Assembly: GCA_008360975.2 (NCBI GenBank)
Contig: CM039182.1
Span: 56,060,491 to 56,124,490, forward strand
DNA length: 64,000 bases
Direction of reading: 5' to 3'
DNA from: Lichenostomus cassidix
Taxonomy: Eukaryota; Chordata; Aves; Passeriformes; Meliphagidae
A model generated the notes under the pieces. The model did not search any database. It was not told the DNA's origin and was given only the letters and a program-made list of their open reading frames with translations. The position numbers were made by a program, and so were the translations under genes. Shown here piece by piece: positions 46,076-59,932 of the stretch. Within the stretch, counting starts at the first letter, position 1; every line of letters begins with the position of its first letter.

Positions 46076-47714
46076 CTCAATATGCTGACCGTATTATTTT
46101 TAATTCTCTGTAGAGAATGACTGATTCCTACTTGTTTGCACTGCACTACTTCTGCATGGCCTATGATAACTTTTCTTTCTGACTCTGTTGTCAGACTTTT
46201 GTTAGAGTTTTAGAAGTATATCTTCATTCAGAGAACGAAAGAAATGGCAATCTGAGGGTGTAGACAATCACATCTTAGAATGAGAGCTTGGAGGTGTGAA
46301 AGTCATTAAACAAAATAATATCTGACTAGTTAATAAATTTGTAGTATAGCAGCACACAGTATAGCAGCAAAGAAAAAAAGAACTTTGAGGTATTTTCAGT
46401 TTCATTGTCCTCAGGCTCTATTTGTTGGTTTGTTCTTTTTTTCTTTGGAGTGGTATGGGAGAAAATGGAGGATTCATGGATTTTAAGACCTATTTATTTG
46501 ATCTCAAAGGAAAATGTAAGAGACATAATGTGAACTTCCCAATATATCATATGAAATCTGTGACAGAAGCCCTAAACTCCTGAGATCTAAGTCAATGCTT
46601 TAAGAACATGGCTATTTTTTACATCTTATGGCCATCTGCTCCCTCCCCAAGTAAAATCTTGTGATTTTGAGCCAATTTCAACCTAGGGCAATGTCTGCTG
46701 TCACTTGGCTGAGTATAGACATAAAAGGTGATTTAAATTACTGGTTGAATACATCTTGATTAGAATATTGGCCAGATTCAGTGGTACTTATCTTCTATGT
46801 TCAATCCATATATTTGTAATAACAGTAATCACGTTAAAATAACAAGAAAGGAAAAACAGCATTTGTCACCAATAAGTGAATGGAAAGTTTGAAGACTGGT
46901 CTTTTCAGATTTAGAAAAAGATTTAGTCTGCATTTACATTTGCTGCTGAAGATAGACACCCCTTAAAAATCCTTAATTTTTAACTTGCTGAAAACTTGCA
47001 TCAAGTGACATGAAAATTATGATAGCAGCTTCTATGGAGTAGACATCTCATCACATAGTACTGTTTCATGCAGAACAATTACTAGTACTTATTTTTCTCT
47101 TGTGTGTGTGTGATTTATACATCTACTATGATGGAGACATAACATGTTTAGAAATAAATTTTTATACCTATATATTAAAGAAAACTCTTCAGAATTATTA
47201 GAAATAAAGTAAAAGCTTTGGCACTCATTTGTATTAGAATGCCTGCCACTAACTACAGTACATTAGATATAAATTCATTTTAGCTTTGATGGAAAAATTA
47301 ATTTTGGCTTTGTTAGATATACTAAGGGAAGGGAGATCAGAAGAAACAAGAATATGATGATTTCTAGATACAGATTTCAAAAGAATCCAAGGGATTTCAG
47401 TAAACAACTTTGAAGTGTCAAAATCAATTGAAATTGTGTGTCCTTAAACATTTTTTTAAATGATGCCTTGCTTCACTGAAGTCCTGATTTAGCAAAGCAA
47501 TAATGGTTTATTAAATTTAAGTGCTAATAGTATTGATTTTTTTTCTTAATGCTACTACTACTTCCCTAGTCTCAAGGAAATTTCACTTAATGAAGACTTA
47601 TATTTATTATCTTCGTGGTTTTTTTGGCTGGCATTTGTGTGTGTGATTTCTCTAGACACTGAGAATTTTCCTATCCAGTATTCATTGTGAAATCAGAAGC
47701 GTATGTGATCTTCC
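46076..47714. other. AT-rich non-coding DNA
   Basis: Nothing is recognised. Confidence 0.4.
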
Positions 47715-48645
47715 AGTTCTGTTCAATATCTTTCAGTCCTGTTCAATATTGATGATCCGGGTGAGGGGATTGAGTGCACCTGCAGTAAATTCACAGATAA
47801 CACCAAACTGGGTGAGTGTCTATCTGCTGAAGGATAGGGAGGCTCTGCAGAGGGATCTGGATGGGCTGGATTGATGGGCCGAGACCAATGATATGAGGTT
47901 TAATAAGACAAGTGCTGGGTCCTGGACTTCAGCAAAAACAACCTCATGCAGTGCTACAGGCTTAGGAAAGAGTAGCTAGAAAGCTGCCTGTCATAAAAAC
48001 TTCGGGGTTCTGTTTGGCAGCAAACTGAACATGAGCCAGTGTGTGCGCAGGTGGCCAAGAAGGTTGATGGCATCCTGACCTATATCAGCAGGTCCAGGGA
48101 AGTGATTTTCCCCCTGCACTCACCACTGCTTAGGCCACACCTTGAGTACTCTGTCCAGTTTTGAGCCCCTCACTGCAAGAAGGATATTGAGGCGCTGGAG
48201 GTTTCCAGAGAAGGACAATGAAGCTGGTGAAGGAACTAGAGGGCAGGTCCTATGAGGAGCAGCTGAGAAAGCTTAGGGTTTTTTAGCCTGGAGAAAAGGA
48301 GGTTCAGGGGTGACCTTATTACTCTCTACTCTGCCTGAAAGGAGGTTGTAACCAGGTGAGAGTTGGCCTCTCCTCCAGGTAACAAGTGACAGGACAAGAG
48401 GATATAGCCTTATGCTGTGCCAGGGGAAGCTCACGCTGGACATTAGGAAGAATTTATTCACAAAGGGGTTATCAAGCATTGCAACAAGCTGCTCAGGGAG
48501 GTGGTGGAGTCACTGTCTCTGAAGGTGTGTAAGAATGGAATGGACAGGGCACTTAGTGCCCATAGTCTAGTTGACATGGTGATATGCGGTCAAAAGTTGG
48601 TATCAATCTCAGAAGTCTTTTCCAATATAATTGATTCTGTGATAC
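47715..48645 (+). mobile_element. CR1 LINE 3' end, plus
   Basis: Begins in the end of the reverse transcriptase (CTGTTCAATATC, then GTGAGGGGATTGAGTGCACC) and runs to a CR1 tail (GAAGTCTTTTCCAATATAATTGATTCTG). The untranslated region shows GAGGTTCAGGGGTGACCTTATT and CTGGACATTAGGAAGAAT. There are many stops and no usable frame. Confidence 0.85.
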
Positions 48646-51600
48646 TTTGGCATTTCAGTTTACAGTCCCATCAGGTTGATCCAGCTATGACTGTGAGGTA
48701 GCTCTTGAGCTACCATAGTTACATGCTAATCAGGCTAGTCTCCAAAAAGGCCAAGTGGAAAATGCGTATCCCTTACTTGCTGGTACTATTGTGATTCCTT
48801 GTGCCACACTTACTTGTTTTGATTGAAAACATAGCTTTGCACTTTTGAATTTATTTGGACTATGAATCAACCAGAAATTTAAAGAAATTAAATCTACACA
48901 AGATTTAATAGAATTTTTTCACACAAATATTTTTTAAAAAATTGTGGGGTGCTTAGATTCATGTTGCAAGTTGGTTTTGTTTTTTTGTTTCCTTCCCAGC
49001 ACTAGAAGTCAATGAGAAGACAAATGTGCTTTTTGAAGTTTATTTAATCTTAATTTCCCTTAATGAACTTCAGAATCTTTTTAAAAGACTAATCAGCAAG
49101 AAAAAAAACCCAACTAGATTATCAAACTATGCATATAGATAGTAAGGACACTCTTAATTTTGTAATCCAGAATGCCTCTGAGTGATTTAGAGTACTACCT
49201 TCTGTAGCAGGGGTCATGCTACATGTTTGCCCAGTGGGCTATATTGACCCATATAAAGTAGGAGAGGCAGGGGCTGCAGCCATTTTCTTATTGTATTGGA
49301 GACAATATGATGCTACACCATCCTGACATCTATGATTTATTTTAATTTATGAACAGTATTAAACATATTAAATATTCTAATTAATATTGCTAAAAATATT
49401 ATAAAATACTAATAAAAAACACCTTAACAGGGAAAGTTTGGTCCTTTTAGTACACCTCCCTCCATGTGCATCCATGCAGTACTAACCACAGTACAGCCCT
49501 TAATCTGGACAAATCAGCCCAAATACTGTCCTTCTGCTTCAGAGTATTTTCTTAATTATTTTCACTCCAGTCAGACATTTTCCCATCTAAAATTCTTCCT
49601 CATATATCTCATGCCAATATCTGCATAATGGTAGATTATGTCTTTAAGGCACTCTCCCCCAGCAGATAAATTCTGAAAGGTGACTTCCTAAAGAATTCTA
49701 CCTACTGTAGAACTTGGTGATTTTTCTGTAAAAAGAAAGTATTTTTTTTTACTTAATGACCTTTCCTGCCAACCAAGCCTTGGGATATAAGCAGGAGCCT
49801 TTCTGGATTGTGCTTCTTTAGTATGGATTCCACAACAGAAGTTTAGTAAAGAATTCTGTCAGTCATTGGTGAGACAGAATAAAAAACCATGTAAATTTTG
49901 AGGAGGAAAACAAATATTTCTCATGTCCATATGGGAACTTTTCACTTAGGCTAGTCTGAAATGATAAGAGCTAAAAGGTATTTTTACACATTGATTTAGG
50001 CTCATGAGTCTGTTTTCAAGAATTTAAGTTTATACAGACTATGCCATCCTCTGGATTATTTCCGCAAAGACATGCAGTACCTTCCGGACTACTTTTGCAA
50101 GTTTAGGGACCATATTTGCAGGTCTACTCCCCTTATAAAATTTGGTCAGAGGTCTGTGTGGAAACAATAATGCTGTGTGCACACAGATATGCTCAATTCA
50201 GCTTTCATAAAGTCCAGTGAGCAGAATGGGCAGAAGATGAACTCTTCATGAAATGTATAGTGTACTTTGTTCTGCTATTAATCTCACAAGTAGAAATAAT
50301 CTAGGTACCTCATTAAGAGGTCACAGCACCTTAGGCAGAACAGGGAATTTGCCATGGTTTTCTGTCATCCTAAATACTTATTATTTCAAGCACATTATCT
50401 TATCCACCTTCTTTTTTTCCTTTCCAAAAACAAGAGTTCATGTTTTTTGGGTTTTCTTTGCTACAGAGATTACCAAATATGCTTTCACATATACAGTGAT
50501 CAGCTCCATTTACTTGCCAAGAAAGCACTATTATTGGCAACCACTTTTCAATGCAGAACTGCTCTGGTAGTTGTCGGTTTCCTGTGGCTCCAGTTAGCTT
50601 TGATTTTTAGTCAAAGCTTTACTGTGCTGTGTTTCTCTCATACTGTGAGTTAAAACATTGTGCACACAATGTCCAAAGATTAAATTGAGCATATTTCGAG
50701 CTTAATTGCCATATTGAACCTTTCCATTAAGACTGTTATGTCATGTGACTGCTTGTATTGCTATATGAAGTGTGGGTAGTTGTGGCAAATGCCTCAACAG
50801 CATGGAGCCATTTGTATACTGGGTCTGTGGGATGGTGGTCAGGGAACAGAGGTCACACAGTTTATATATTTTCTGGGTATTTGGTTTTAAGTCTAATTAA
50901 TTTTATAACTGAAAGACAGACCTGTGTTTAGAGCAAGTTGCAATTAATGAAAAAATTAGTTTTAGTAAAATACATTATTCCAAGTGAACAAAATTAAGCT
51001 ATTTGGACAGCATATTTAAACAAGCAAAAAAAAAAAAGCCAGTTGAAAAGCTTTTTTTTATTATTTTGCCATATATGAATAGGATGTTGATACTAATTTA
51101 ACCCAGAGGTTAACGAAGAAATAATTCAAACCACATTTGTTGTTATTATTTAAAAAAAACCAACCAAACAAACCATGTTTGAGGCCCTGACTGCCAGAGA
51201 AACATAAAAGAATTACATTCTCATTACATTATCAGTATTTCTGATAATGCTGTTCTCACTGCATTTATCAGTATTTCTGTAGAATGGCCAATTCTTGGCC
51301 CTAGCTGAACCAGGTTGTCAGAAATTTAAATGTACTTCTGTGCAATATTTGACAAGGAGGTTAGGACTGTAACTGGTTGCACTATGCTCAACTTGCACCA
51401 TTACTACGTAGTATGTCAACTAGTATACTTAATTGTTGTGTAAATGTTTCTTGTAGATTTGAATAGAGAAAAAAAAGGATTTTATTCTCTGTCTGGTGCT
51501 GTAATGGATGACATTCCATCAAAGTAGTAACCACAGCCATCATAGAAGTAATTGATTCTAGTTCCTACTTAAGAGTATTACACTGCATATGTAAACAATG

Positions 51601-54600
51601 CTTCTTTAATTGCCTGTTACAGCGCTTTCATTTAAACATCCTGACTCTCCTGTAATTACTAGGCCTGATAGAAATATTCCTACTCTTTTAGAGAAAGTCA
51701 AAGATGAGGAGACTAATTTTTATGTGTGTTAAAATTGTATTTTTATAGAACCACTACAACTTTTAAGAAAAACTGATCTATACTTCAAAGATGCTAAATT
51801 AAAACTGGAAATCTGAAAGTGCATTCATTTAAGGCTCTTCTCTGGAATCTGTATAGAATTATGGCTTCTGTGTTTCACAGAAACAATGACTCAAAAGATG
51901 GACTAAATACCATTCCAACCCCTTCCTCACCCCAGTAAAGGATTAGGTTCCTTTTACCCTTTAGCCCCAATAAGAAGGCAAAGTAGGATACAGAACTTTC
52001 AAGTTCTGCTCTACCATATTGACTCATTTTCTATTTGTAAGAAATTTCCTGTCTGACTATAAGTTATTTTTAAGTGACTTATTCTTCCCCCCCAGTGACT
52101 GAATGGCCTAAACACCAAAATGGGCTATTGAGCATTTGTGAATTTTTTCTCAACTGCTGCTTAGATTTTAGCTAAATTAGCTCATGCCAAGGCCTGATGG
52201 ATACGGACACAGTGCCCCTAGGTCAAAGCAGGAGCATCATGTAGGCAGGACAGGTGGCCAGAAAGAGTTATGCAACAATTGTCTCCTGCAAAATTGTTGT
52301 CTCCTCTGGAAATTGTTTTCCCTGACAGTGTCATCAGCATCCACTAACTTATGGAAATGGTAGATACCAGTCCTCTAAACCAGAAGGTTTAAAATGTCAG
52401 CTACCCCAGAAAGCTTTTGAAGCTGACACAAAACAGCAGCCAGACTCCTGAGGCTTTTGTGTTTCTTGGTGTCACCCAGAGGACATATGCACTGTGACAA
52501 AGATGTAAGGATGACCATTCTCACTCTTAGCTAGGTAAATAATATATATTTTTTTCCACTTAAGTGCATGATATTCAAGGTTATGGATTGTAAGTTATGA
52601 AACCCTATTACTTGAATCATGAATAAGTGAATTCACATGATATACTGCTCTGAAAAAAGGAAATTAAGCCTCTGTTTATCATGTTTGCTGTGTTTCTTAA
52701 TGAGCTCATGAAATAAAGTTTAAATCACAGAGTTGACTGTGCTAGAAATTGGAGAAATCCAAATGGACCATGATAGCACTTTCAAACAAAACATTGAGAT
52801 TCTAACCTGAAAGGAAGCCCGTTGCTATATTTTCGTATCTACTCACTGTTCAATAAACGGTCCATGAATAATTACTCTGATACTAACTGAAATCGAATTC
52901 TGAATAAATTTAACGCTACTAGAGATTTGAATAATAATTAGCTTGATGGCACTGAAAAAAATAGTAAAGAAATGCTTATTCTTAACTGCATGTCTTTCCA
53001 AACTATGTATTTATTAAAAGAATTTAAAAGCAGAACTTCAGAGTGTTGTTTTTGCATTACAAGAAAATTAAAGCTAATGAGAAAGACAATACAAAACATT
53101 TTTCCCATCATTCAAGGCAAAATGATTGACTGAACAGTTTTCTCCTGGGAAAGATTTGCAGAGACATATGAAATAAGTAATATAATCATAAGTGTTATAA
53201 TTCTGATTTGAAGCTGGAGAATACTAAAGATACTTGGATTTGCTGTACTTTATTGAAGCAAAGGCTAAGTAGAGGATTAATTAAGTAGGTGTTGATTTAA
53301 GGAGCCAAAGGACTATTCAAGCTATTCTCCATGCTCATATTTTTGAAAGTGGTATGTACTAGGTAGTCATGTATGGGATTCAGAAATATCAAATAAGGTT
53401 GGGAATACAATTCACTTAATTTCGGTGGAAATCATATGCATAATCTGCCGAAAGACATTTGAAAATCCCTTTATAGAAACACATGCATTTTTATATTTTT
53501 AACTCACTTTAAATATCTTGCCCAAGGTAATTTGCAATCACAAATCCATTAAGTAATAGCAGATTAGTTTCCATATTGTTTTAGTTTCCCGTTACTCCAC
53601 TCTGTGCCTTCAGTTATATTCACTGCATTCTTGTACTTACTATTGGAAATAACTACTTATCATCAATTACTGCCAATATCAGTTCATACTGAGCCAATAG
53701 AAACATTTCTGGCAAAATGTACTTTCATCAAAGAATGCTATTTTGTCATAGCATAAACATTTGATGCAATTCTCTTTTATGAAAACACTCTAATTTTTTT
53801 TTTTTCTGCTTAAGTAGAGAGCACAATTCAAAGCTCAAAGTTTGTTGCAAAAAAGAAGAACCACCCCTGCTCAGCAGCCTCTGCTGCTGTGCTTTTGGGC
53901 TTGTCATTTTGCTTAGACCATTCACTTCCCATTTTGCGTTGGGGAGGGATAAAGAGAAAATGGGGCCTTTTTTACCAACACATAAAAATTGTCTGGTGCC
54001 CTCCTAGTATTTCATCTGCAGGCATTCAGAGTTCATTGCAGAGTTATTGCTTTCAGAGGAAGAATAAAGATTTTTTTTTCCCTTTTAATATTGATTTAGT
54101 AAAATCAGAAATAAGTTGCTTTAAATGCAGGAGGCTGGAAGAACTAGTCTTAAAGTTTTTATATTCTCCCAGGATTTAAAAAAGCTGTTTAATGGAAACT
54201 CTGTGTAAGGAAGAGTGGGGTTCATTTTGTTTCTGGAAGAAACTTTGAGAGAAGTCATATGGAGAATTTGCTAGTTAGGCTGTTGGAAACCATGATATAG
54301 TCTGTATTATGAATACTGCCCATAGAGGAATCTCAAAAAGACATATTGAACCGTAAAAGATACAGTAGAACCCAAATGCCTGTATAAAGTTTTCTTCCAT
54401 TATTTGTTTTTTAAACAGAAAATAATTTATTTGCATTTTGAGCCTTAAATCCAAACATTTGGTCTTGCTGAATCTCTTAAAAACTCTGTCAGCTAACCTT
54501 CCAATTTCTTTCAGCTGTTTTGAACTTTTCTCTGGCCCTTGGAGGTGCTTGTAAGAACTTTCTGACCCAAAGCTTTTTCTGGCTCTTGGTGGTTAAAAAT

Positions 54601-54849
54601 CTTCTGGAGCTGCTGTGACTGTGATTTGTTTTTCTTTTCAGTTAACCTGAAAAGTGGCTTCATATTAAGTTTTCTGGGTAAAAGTAGTCTCAAATCCCTG
54701 GATGCAAATTAGAAAATGTGAAATTTGGGTGTAAATTCTATAATTTAGACCAGTATTTTTACAGTATACCTGACTGAGACAAAAGCAAAGTTGTATACAG
54801 TGTATATAGTGCATGAAGAAGGGTGTGAACTACATATAGGAAAATATCC
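48646..54849. other. AT-rich non-coding DNA, over 6 kb
   Basis: No gene, RNA gene or named repeat could be supported. Short A/T runs occur (for example 51029-51040). A short GC-richer stretch at about 52190-52300 may be an old LTR fragment. Confidence 0.4.
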
Positions 54850-55377
54850 AGGTCCTGCACTTTGGTCACAACAACACCGTGCAGCACTTCAGACTTAGGA
54901 CAGAGTGGTTAGAAAGATGCCTGTCAGAAAATGTCTTGGGGGTGCTGGTCGACAGCAGCTGAAGATGAGACAGTATGTGACCAGGTGTCCAAGAAGGACA
55001 ATGCCATCGTAGCCTGTGTCAGCAATAGTGTAGCCAGCAGGACCAAGGCAGTGATTGTCCCCCTGTACTCAGCACTCCTGAGGAAGCCCCTCGAATCTGG
55101 TGTTCATTTCTGGATCCATCACTACAAGACAGGTATTGAAGTACTGTAGGGTCTCCAGATAAGCTCAATGGAGCTGGTGAAGGGTTTGGAGCAGGAGTGT
55201 TATGAAGAGTGGCTGAGGAAGCTTGGGGTTGTTTAGCCTGGAGAAGCGGAGTTTCAAGGCAGACCTTATTGCTCTCTACAACTGGCTGAAAGGAGGGTGT
55301 AGACACGTGGGAGTCTGTGTTTCTCCCAGATATCATGTGACAGAACAAGAGGAAATGGCTTCAAGTTGCTCCAGGGG

Positions 55378-55963
55378 TGTTGGGAAAGATGAAATAGGAA
55401 AGCCTTATAGATATGATTACCTTGCAAAAGATGCTGAGAATATGGAAAATATGAGGGAGATTGAAATGAAGACAAGGTTCGAGTTGTAGAGTAACTACAG
55501 AACAATGGTATAGCCACGGAAGGAAATCCCCCTTCTTGATAGAACAATGCCCTCTTCCCAGGCAAGTCCAAAGGTCAGAAGCAGACCCTACCTGCCTGGT
55601 AGAGATCCCAAAAAGCAGTTTTTTTAAGGTTTGAAACATGACCCCGTATGGTAATGTGATGATTCTTATAGGTTGTATGTAAATGCTGTAGGGTTTGTAG
55701 TTTGTCTTAGATTGGTTAAAGAAGATTTGAATATTCAACAGAGAAGATGATTTATTGTATTGTAAATGGCAAATCGCCCTTTTTTTCTCTCTCTCTCTCT
55801 CCCTTTCTGCTGGCCTGTTTTGAGCTGCATCTTGCGGCTCAGCAGGCCTCCCACACCCACGCTATTTCGCAATAAACCCTCATGCTCTGAAGCTCATCTT
55901 TGGAGATCTCTTGTCTCTATTTTTACCCCCATAGCTAAACCCCATGGAGTCTACCCTTACACA
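55378..55963 (+). mobile_element. solo LTR (class I-like), inserted in CR1
   Basis: 586 bp, TGTTGGGAAAGATG at the start and CCCTTACACA at the end, flanked by GGGG on both sides (55374-55377 and 55964-55967), consistent with a 4-bp duplication. AATAAA at 55871-55876 is preceded by a GC-rich R-like segment. A (TC)n run lies near 55785-55802. There is no interior, so the provirus was lost by LTR-LTR recombination. Confidence 0.85.
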
Positions 55964-56055
55964 GGGGAATTTTAAATTGTATATTAGGAAAAATTTCTTC
56001 ATATAACCGGTTATCAAGCACTGGAACAAGCTTCTCTGGGAAGTAGCTGAGTCAC

Positions 56056-56409
56056 TGTCGCAATAGAGACAGACGTGACGCAAAAAACACAGCTCTAGGT
56101 CAGGAAGGAAGGTAGAAGATAGAGTGACCTTTATTGCTTCAAAGTCTTTTTTATACTATTTTCTGACATTCGTGCCATATGGCCATTGGCTCCCAAACCT
56201 GTTATTACACAACACCATTGGTCAGTTATTACTAGCACACATCTTTTGTGAAAAACAGCCTCCCTCTTACAGCTGTGCATTCCTTCATGTTTTTCTGCCA
56301 TGTTTTCTGCTTCTCGCCCCTATGCATGACAAGAATCTCACGGGTATGAGGTTGTTTGTAACACTGTCAGTGTTTGTGAGCTGAGACAGACCTGCCATCG
56401 ATTCCCAAT
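56056..56409 (-). mobile_element. solo LTR (class II-like), inserted in CR1
   Basis: About 354 bp in the minus sense, ending TATTGCGACA and carrying AATAAAGGTCAC and a TATAAAAAAG box, the same compact layout as the ERV-2 LTR at 60765-61028, which also ends GCGACA. Flanks AGTCAC (56050-56055) and AGTCAT (56410-56415) look like a 6-bp duplication with one change. The U3 terminus is not a clean TG, so the exact edge is uncertain. Confidence 0.7.
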
Positions 56410-56553
56410 AGTCATTATCCAGGCAAGTAAATAAAAGAAGTGTAGATATAGCACTTAGGGACATGGTTTAGTGTTGGACTTGGCAGTGTTAAGTTAATGG
56501 TTGGACTTGAGTGTCTTACAGGTCTTATTCAATCTAAATGATTCCATAATTCT

Positions 56554-58234
56554 ACATAACCTCCTACAACCACTGTTAATTCTTTCTTTCATGTATGTTC
56601 CCTGTTCCTCTTCTAAAAGACCTTTCAAATAAGGAGAAGTAAATTGTGTTGCATTAAGCAGAGAATGCTGCAGGGCTGCTCACCAAGTTCTTCTTCTTTT
56701 TATTCTGTATTAGCATTAGCATGGAGATGGGCATTTGCTGCAGAGAAGACTAAACTAAATACTAATAGTGGATAAGACAAAAATAAAATTACCCTGGATT
56801 TTTGTATTTTCTAGTCCATATTTGATCAGATTCTTTTTCGGGGAGGGAATGAGGATGGAAGAAAGGGAAGCTGGTATGTAGATTGATGCTCAGATTGGAA
56901 AAGATTCCTATGAGTGGAGTATATTCAGCCTGTTACGTTATTTGCCAGTCAGTTATGCTATGCTTATTTGTCAGACAACTGTTTTTGCAATACTTAGAAG
57001 TATTGTCTTGTCCTGTTGTAAAATATGTTTTTTATAAGTAAAGCAAAGAATTCAATAGATTAAGTCTATATGAAAGCCATGACAAGAAGAAGCAGTCTGC
57101 AGTAACAAGTTGGAACTGTGTTGCCACTAGTTTGAGAAAAAAGAAGGAAATGTGCAGGCTCTGACAGGTGTTAGCAAATATCACTACTTTGTTGGGTTGA
57201 AAGGCAACAGAGGAAATGAGCAAGATTTTGGGTCACTGCTGTAATTCACTGCACAATCAATATTGCTTGTTCAGTGAGAGGCGGCATTGTGCTTTTTGTT
57301 CCTTCTTGACATAAGTCTGAGACAAAATAATACCAGTTCACATTCTTCAGTTTTATAGATTTTCAAGACAGAAAAAAAAAATCTTAATTTCATTACTCAG
57401 CACCTTTCTAACCATGCTAAACAAAAGACTTTTTGCATTTCTTCCCCGCAGGTTCATTGTTTTCTTCCTGTAGATACAGATACCAGGTTACAGTAAGTGC
57501 AGTTTGTTTTTTAGCATTTTTATTTTAATTTAATTTGTTAATGAAATGCTTCTGTGCATGATTGAGAAACCTAATCAAGTCTAAAGTCAATTGCTTTTTG
57601 TGTCACTAGAAAGTTGTTCTGAATGAGTATTCTAATATTTTGAAATGCTTTTTCTTGAAGGTGTGGGAGTTGTTAGAACTTAATGCTGTTTTTTGCAACC
57701 TGATATACAATAAAAGTAGCCAGGCTTAATGAATTTCTGAATGAATGCTGCCAACTGTGGCAACAATGCAGAACAGAAACTCTGTGGTTTTATTTGAGAC
57801 ATGATGTCTGTCCTGTCTGAGTCTCCTGAAATTCTATAATGAATATGTCTTTTTTGGGGGGAGTAGGTTTGCTCTTTTTGTGGGAGGTTTGCTCTTTTTG
57901 CAGCTAAGAAAAGTAATTGAATTGCTTTCTTTTGTGTAGAGCAGAGAAGTCTTTTCCCTTAGTTGGGCCAATGCCTTTGTCATGAAGGTTAAATTCAGCA
58001 GCCTTTAGTGGTGAATCTGCTGCATAGCCTTCATGCTGAGAGTGAGACTTCAGGATTGTATTTGTTTACAATTCTGCCCCTAGAGCTCTGTCTCATCCAG
58101 TGGTACATGTGCAGGAAGGATATAGTATTTGCACGTTAATGTGACTTTAATGAAAAATGCCCCACAAAGGAAAGGAAGCACATTGCTAAATGCAGGACAA
58201 TGAAATGGAAAGTTTGATATTACTCTCAGGGATG
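56554..58234. other. AT-rich non-coding DNA
   Basis: Nothing is recognised. Confidence 0.4.
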
Positions 58235-59932
58235 ATAACTATCCTCTGGGATGATGATGAGCAATTTGAGAATTTATGGATTAGGGTTAAAAAGCAGACT
58301 GGCAAGGGTGATGCTATTGTGTGGCTGAGATACTGAAGCTTTCTTTGCTTCAGTCTTCACTGCCAGGGCCAGCCCTCAGGAATCCCTGGCCCAAGAGACC
58401 AGGGAGAAGGTCTAGATGAAGGTGGACTTCCCCTTAGTTGAGGTCAATTAGGTTTGAGACCATTTAGGCAAGCTTGACATCCAAAAGTCCATGGGCCCTG
58501 ATGGGATACACCCACCAGTGTTGAGTGAACTTGTGGACATCATTGCTAGGCCACTTTCAATCATCTTTGAATGGTCATGGCAGTCTGGAGAGGTACCTGA
58601 GTACTTGAAGACAGCAAGTGTCACTCCAATCTTCAAAAAGGGCAAGAAGTAGGACTCAGGGAACTACAGTCCAGTCAGCCTCACCTCAATCCCTGCATGT
58701 GGAAGACAAGAAGCTGATTAATCAGTATGCATTCACCAAAGGGAATGGTTGCTTGATCCACCTGATTGCTTACTGCAATGGGACAAGTGGCTGGATGGAT
58801 AAGGGGAGAGCAGTTGTTGTCTTCCTGGATTTCAGCAAGGTTAGTGACATGGTCTCTCAAGATATCTTCAAGGAAAGTGGGGGCTAGGTAAGTGCACAGT
58901 GAGGTGTGTTGAGAACTGACTGAACAGCAGATCTCAGAAGGTTGTGCTCAGTGGCACAGGGTCTAGTGGGAGGCCTGTAGCTAGTGGTGGTCCTCAGGGG
59001 TCCAGTACTGGCTCCAGTATCTAAGTTATTCTTCAAAGACTTGCTTGAAGAGGTAGAGATCGTCCCTAGCAAATGCACTGATGACAAAACTGGGAGGACT
59101 GGGCAATACCCAGAGTGCTGAGCAGCCATTAAGAAAGACCTCAACATCATGGAGAGATGGGCAGAGTGGAATTCTGAAATTCAGCAAAGGCAAGTGTGGT
59201 ATCCTGCATTAGGGAAAGAATAACCCCATGGAGCAGTACAGATTGGGGGCTGACATGCTGGAAAGCAGCTCTGCAGAAAAGGACCTGTGGGTCCTGGTGG
59301 ACAACAAGAGGCAACACTTTACCCTTGTGCACAAGAAGACCAATGGTATCCTGGGGTGGTTAGGAAGAGTACTACCAGCACGTCGAAGGAAGTGATCCCA
59401 CCCCTCTACTCAGCCTTACTGAGGCTACATCTGGAATACTGTGTCTAGTTCTGGGCTCCTCAGTACAAGACAATGAGCTCCCATAGCAAGTCGAGAGGAA
59501 GGCAATGAAGAATATGAGGGGACTGGAACATTCCACTCATAAGGAAGAGCTGAAGGATCTGGGCCTGTTTAGCCTGGAGAAGGAAACCTTATCAATATCT
59601 AAAAATAGCTGAAGTATTTGAAGGGAAGGTGTCAAGAGGATGGAGCCCGGCTGTTCTCAGTGATGCTGAGAAGGATGAGAGACAATGGGTAGAAACTGAT
59701 GCACAGGAAGTTTCATCTGAACATGAGGAAGAACTTCTTTACTGCGAGGGTGACTGAACACTGGAACAGGTTGCCCAGAGAGGTTGTGGAGTCTACTTCC
59801 CTGAGGATATTCAAAAGCCATCTGGACACAATCCTGAGTATTATGCTCTAGGGGATCCTACCTGAGCAGGGAAGTTGGACTAGATGACCCACTGGGGTTC
59901 CTTCCCACCTTACCCATTCTGTGATTCTTTAA
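58235..59932 (+). mobile_element. CR1 LINE 3' end with decayed reverse transcriptase
   Basis: Starts in mid reverse transcriptase (TTCAGTCTTCACTGCC, GGGCCCTGATGGGATACACCC, CAATCTTCAAAAAGGGCAAG) and ends in a CR1 tail (TTCCCACCTTACCCATTCTG, then TGATTCTTT). A short frame at 58618-58887 keeps VVVFLDFSKVSDMVSQDI, the CR1 region upstream of the catalytic box. About 50 bp appear to be missing near 58695. Frames are broken throughout. Confidence 0.85.

Larger units (their letters stand above)
54850..56553 (+). mobile_element. CR1 LINE 3' end, split by two solo LTRs
   Basis: Three CR1 pieces in order: 54850-55377 (TCCTGCACTTTGG to CAAGTTGCTCCA), 55964-56055 (TTTTAAATTGTATATTAGG, ATCAAGCACTGGAACAAGC, GAGTCAC) and 56410-56553 (TTAGGGACATGGTTTAGTG, then TTAATGGTTGGACTTGA, ending AAATGATTCCATAATTCT). 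Together they give the normal order of a CR1 3' untranslated region, with two foreign blocks between. Confidence 0.88.
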
